Part shown: in pieces, positions 19,201 through 22,305 of the stretch
Numbering within the stretch: the first letter of the stretch is position 1
Layout of the letters: each line of letters begins with the position of its first letter
From: Phallusia fumigata
Taxonomy: Eukaryota; Chordata; Ascidiacea; Phlebobranchia; Ascidiidae
Length of the DNA: 22,305 bases
Assembly: GCA_008931825.1 (NCBI GenBank)
Contig: QXVZ01004224.1
Coordinates: 3,272-25,576, forward strand
Reading direction: 5' to 3'
Position numbers and translations under genes: made by a program
The notes under the pieces: model-generated
What the model saw: the letters and a program-made list of their open reading frames with translations, nothing else
Told to the model about the DNA's origin: nothing
The model's database searches: none

Positions 19201-22200
19201 TTTGAATATAGACAACACTTGAAAAGTTTGTTGTTGTAAGTACAAAACCTGTCACCTGAGCATAACCCAACCAAAGGCACCACAACTCACATCTTGGAAG
19301 TAAACACAGTATTAACACAATAATGTAACCCATTTAGTTAGGCCTGGTTTATTCATTTTATGTTTTCATATCTTCTGCATGTCTTTGGTTTTATGCATTT
19401 AGGACAAATACTGTTTCAAATTCTTTTTTGGGCGGTGCCATGTATGAATGTGTTAATCGTCTGCTGGTGAGCTACCTGTCACATTGTACTCCCTTAGGAT
19501 TATTTGTTTTGGTTTGGAGGTTGGAAATTTTAATCTGGCTCCACCAGGAGCAATGCTGCACAAGTGTCTTGCTAAACAGAAGCGACCATGACTGGGTTAG
19601 AACCAACAACCTTACAAGCACAAGACAGTCGAATCAACTAACATGGTGGTTTGGCCAATTTCTGGATATCACTGGTAAATTTTTCTGAAAGGTCATGAAA
19701 AAATACTGTGGTTGATTCCATTTTCCATGGATTCTGTTCAAATTATTGCATTTAAAAGGGTATTGTAATACATTTATTTAGACATGTACAGAAGATTTGC
19801 TTCTGTCATATTGCCATTTCACATACACTTCGACTCTCTACATGATATTTTCAATGAATGTTTCTGCAAAAGCAAATACATGGGTCTCCATACGGATACA
19901 ATTGCTATTTGGTAGCTATTTAAATGGGACATGATCATTTAGATTCAAAACAAAAACAACAATGAAAGCCAAAAATAAACATGCTGAATTTAACCAAATC
20001 ATTTTTGATGTCTAGTAGTAACCTCTGGTTGTGTCGCAGCAAACCAGACAAACTCTTAATGACCTTTTTCAACACAGTTTCAATGATAAAGTATAAATTT
20101 AACAGCTAGTTTCAGTCTTTGACTGATCAAGTATAACCTTACATGCTGCTGTAATGTAAAGAACTACTGTAAATGAAAGTTATTGTAACACAGTCTTTTG
20201 CAGTTTAATATAGACATCATGTTTCAGTTACTACTAAATAATCACATAATGATTTTCACAAGCTAATTGACTGCCCGAGGAAATGTTTGTTTTATGTGTG
20301 AAGTAGTGGTCTAACACAAAGCTTTACAACCGATTGGCTGGGCCATGGAAGTTAGAACAGTTGCAAAGTATTCAAAATGCTATCAAGCGGATAGTCAGTT
20401 GCAAAGTCCCCTGTTCGTGTAAACACACCCTTACAGTTTAACAGTTTACAATTTTTGACATAAAGGGCCAACAAACAAAAAATTGGGCTAATGGTCAAAC
20501 AACCTAGAGCCACAAAATGCTTTCAAAGATTTTAATATGTAACTTCTAGGTAATTTAATCATAGCATACATTTAAAAGTTCTGTACAGAACTTCCAATAC
20601 CCACCTACCCTGTGCATACATTTAAAAAATGTAAACAACTTTTTTAACCAAGAGGAAAAAGGGTGTCAGATAAAAAGGATAACAAAGTGAAACATTACGA
20701 GTGTTTTTTAGCTTGATGTGCAACTTTAAAAGTGATTGATTTTACATGTATTTTATCGCCTTAACCTACCTTGAATTTGTTAACTGCTATGATGGCTTAA
20801 CAATTTTACATAACATGCATTTCACCCCACCCCCACCAATGCAAAGAGCTAAACACATTCCAAAGATACAAAATAACTCGTGACAAAGTGAAATGTCTCT
20901 CAATGGATCAAAATTCTTGCATACAATTTTTTGAAGCCATTCTGAAAGCCTGCTGCATGCAAATTTAACAATGACAAGCATTTTGATAACTAAACATGCA
21001 GCCACCCTGGTGGTTCCTCATGCAATACATGATCACTTGCTTTCTTACATGTATATGATCCCTTCCTTCGCGCAGGATATAATCGCTGAAGTTGATTAAA
21101 CAAACTCATATTGCGCCGCATCCTTCTGTTTTTGTGTGTTGCTATATTGCACATGCAAATAACAATGATATAACATCCAAGACATGTCATTCACTATTCT
21201 TTGCATCATAAAGAATATTCTTATCCAATACTATAAATGTCGGTCACTTCCAACAAATCATTAAACATCTTTACATTAGTCATGCATCTTTCAATCCTAG
21301 ATACTAAGATATGGGCGCAACAATACGGTTGCCCAGTTCCAAAAAATTTGTACATGTGCTACTGGTGTTTGCATTCCCAAGTTCTAAATTATGCCACTAT
21401 ATGAGACAACATTAACAAACATAAGGCCTAAAAGCACATCGAGCAGACCCATTTTGGGTGATACCAAAGTTGTGCAAAAAACCTGCTGCTTTAGCATTTC
21501 ATATCCTTGGACTATTAATGTGACAGATACTTTTAAGTACCTCATTAATTGGCTTTAAATTAAGCCATGATAGTTTTAGCACCCCTGTACTAAAAAACAG
21601 TGTATTTGAACTGAATTACGTGGTGGCCTTTGCTTAATACGATGATGCACAAATAGTCTAACAAAACCATTGGTTTGTTGTGTTAAAAACTTATTGTGTA
21701 TTATCTGCATTATAGCTATAATTACAGGTCATTTCAAAGTATTTTCTGTCAAAAACATTTGTGTTTAAAAAAACAATATTAAAAACAATGCAAATTTCAT
21801 GCACTTTTCAATTATTTTTCAAATAAATCAAAGATTTTTTTAAGTAATAATAAATTGGAGATGTTTTACAACTCTTAATAGCTTTCAGTGTTTTTTCTTC
21901 GGGGCATTAAAAGTATATACAGGTGCAACGCTACAGAAACAACTCCACTAAGCTAATTGTACTGTGGAAAAAAGCTAAGCAACTACATTGCAGTGCATGT
22001 GTAAGGAAGTGCTTATGCAGAAGAATTATAAATCAAACATAAAAACATAGAATACAAGGGGTTTTGCAAATTGCAACTCGGCACAAACTAAAACAACATC
22101 TGTGGTATTCTCATTCCATTACAGTTCCCCACAACACAGAGACCAGTAACATTGTTCGCAGTAACTTAAATTACAACACTCATATCTATATCAAAGGTGA

Positions 22201-22305
22201 ACTTACCAGTATCTTTTGTGCCAGATTCCAGATGCCCTTCAGCTGATCCAGAATCAACCGAAGCAGATTCATTGGGCAAACTGTGCATTGAGGTGGAAGA
22301 AATGT
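16220..22305 (-). CDS. CCDC88: CCDC88 (girdin/Daple) family protein, C-terminal part, truncated by the window edge
   Basis: Five exons: 22305(partial)-22207, 18425-18294, 17236-17159, 17075-16954 and 16795-16220 (TGA at 16222-16220). Donors, acceptors and phases (1, 1, 1, 0) all agree. The visible protein of about 333 residues is Ser/Pro-rich and disordered. Two diagnostic motifs identify it. VITLQQFLTES matches the GBA motif of girdin (VVTLQQFLEES), which binds and activates G-alpha-i without a receptor. The C-terminus WYEYGCV matches the GCV-type Dishevelled PDZ ligand of Daple. The N-terminal HOOK domain and long coiled coil expected of the family would lie beyond the window. Family members link G-protein signalling to Wnt, actin and polarity. 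PIRRDVPP occurs twice in the last exon. I find no clear poly(A) signal downstream. Confidence 0.88.
16223..16234 (-). other. C-terminal PDZ-binding motif YGCV of the CCDC88 gene
   Basis: The last four codons before TGA encode Tyr-Gly-Cys-Val. Daple is known to bind the Dishevelled PDZ domain through a terminal Gly-Cys-Val, whereas girdin lacks it. This makes the gene Daple-like in its tail. Confidence 0.8.
16969..17016 (-). other. GBA motif with flanking phosphosite serines in the CCDC88 gene
   Basis: The exon encodes SPSKQVITLQQFLTES. Human girdin has SPGSEVVTLQQFLEES, same length and register. The key Phe (girdin F1685) is codon 16983-16981. The SP serine (girdin S1674) and the Ser after the motif (girdin S1689) are both kept. 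In girdin the motif binds the switch II/alpha-3 cleft of G-alpha-i. Alignment is from memory of the published girdin peptide. Confidence 0.85.
17245..18290. other. CCDC88 intron between the second and third visible exons
   Basis: About 1 kb of intron. I see no gene, RNA or well-bounded repeat in it. The middle part (about 17460-17930) is less AT-rich and may be an old, degraded repeat. Confidence 0.4.
19440..19652 (-). mobile_element. tRNA-derived SINE
   Basis: On the minus strand an RNA polymerase III A box TAGTTGATTCG (19640-19630) is followed by a B box GGTTCTAACCC (19604-19594). After it comes a tail with GCAAGACACTTGTGC and CATTGCTCCTGGTGG. Box order and composition fit a tRNA-derived SINE that has drifted from its source. 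Boundaries are approximate. Confidence 0.6.
19785..19950 (+). repeat. Interspersed repeat of about 200 bp, copy 3
   Basis: Lies in the large CCDC88 intron. TTGCCATTTCACATACACTT, GTTTCTGCAAAAGCAAATAC and ATGGGTCTCCATACGGATAC line up with copy 2, with more divergence. A further fragment (caggcagaaacagattggtt) is near 8727. Confidence 0.5.

Larger units (their letters stand above)
18426..22206. other. Large CCDC88 intron
   Basis: 3.8 kb of AT-rich intron flanked by a strong GTAAGT donor and a TTTACAG acceptor. It holds the SINE (19440-19652), a copy of the 200-bp repeat and an 18-bp palindrome (20576-20593). Exon phases on both sides agree, so no coding exon is required inside. Confidence 0.6.

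Noticed and set aside
1-22305. CRISPR array, operon, viral element or ribosomal/transfer RNA gene
   Set aside because: No regularly spaced identical repeats, no retroviral or capsid-type ORFs, and no foldable tRNA or rRNA signature was found. The gene style is clearly eukaryotic.

Overview
The window is animal DNA with intron-rich genes and AT-rich non-coding sequence. The gene content and style (compact genes, introns from about 40 nt to 3.8 kb, AG acceptors close upstream of the start ATGs, tRNA-type SINE) suggest an ascidian tunicate such as Ciona. That is an inference from sequence style and recalled homology, not from a database match. All three genes I can support lie head-to-tail on the minus strand, so the window is best read from right to left.

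Right part (22305 to 16220): the last five exons of a CCDC88 (girdin/Daple) family gene, cut by the window edge. They carry a G-alpha-binding-and-activating (GBA) motif and a C-terminal PDZ ligand YGCV. A 3.8-kb intron holds a tRNA-derived SINE and one copy of a roughly 200-bp interspersed repeat. Between this gene and the next (16219 to 12387) lies a repeat-rich, locally CpG-rich interval with hAT-like fragments, a GC-rich hairpin element and one unassigned ORF.

Middle part (12363 to 6394): a seven-exon gene of 504 codons whose last exon matches the conserved acidic block near the C-terminus of the centriolar-satellite scaffold PCM1. It is about a quarter of the vertebrate length. Two of its introns contain degenerate tandem repeats of a unit of about 100-130 bp.

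Left part (5546 to 1681): a six-exon gene for a divergent Gq-class heterotrimeric G-protein alpha subunit of 459 residues. It has two striking features: a low-complexity insertion of about 100 residues inside switch III, and an alanine at the P-loop position equivalent to Ras Gly12. Both predict unusual nucleotide cycling. The remaining 1.68 kb holds no gene that I can support.

Functionally the locus places a GBA-type non-receptor G-protein regulator (CCDC88), a centrosome/cilium scaffold (PCM1) and an atypical G-alpha on one strand within 22 kb. Whether this clustering matters is unknown. All exon joins were deduced by hand from splice-site dinucleotides, reading phase and recalled family sequences. 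The coding lengths of the two complete genes (1380 and 1515 nt) are exact multiples of three, which supports the models.
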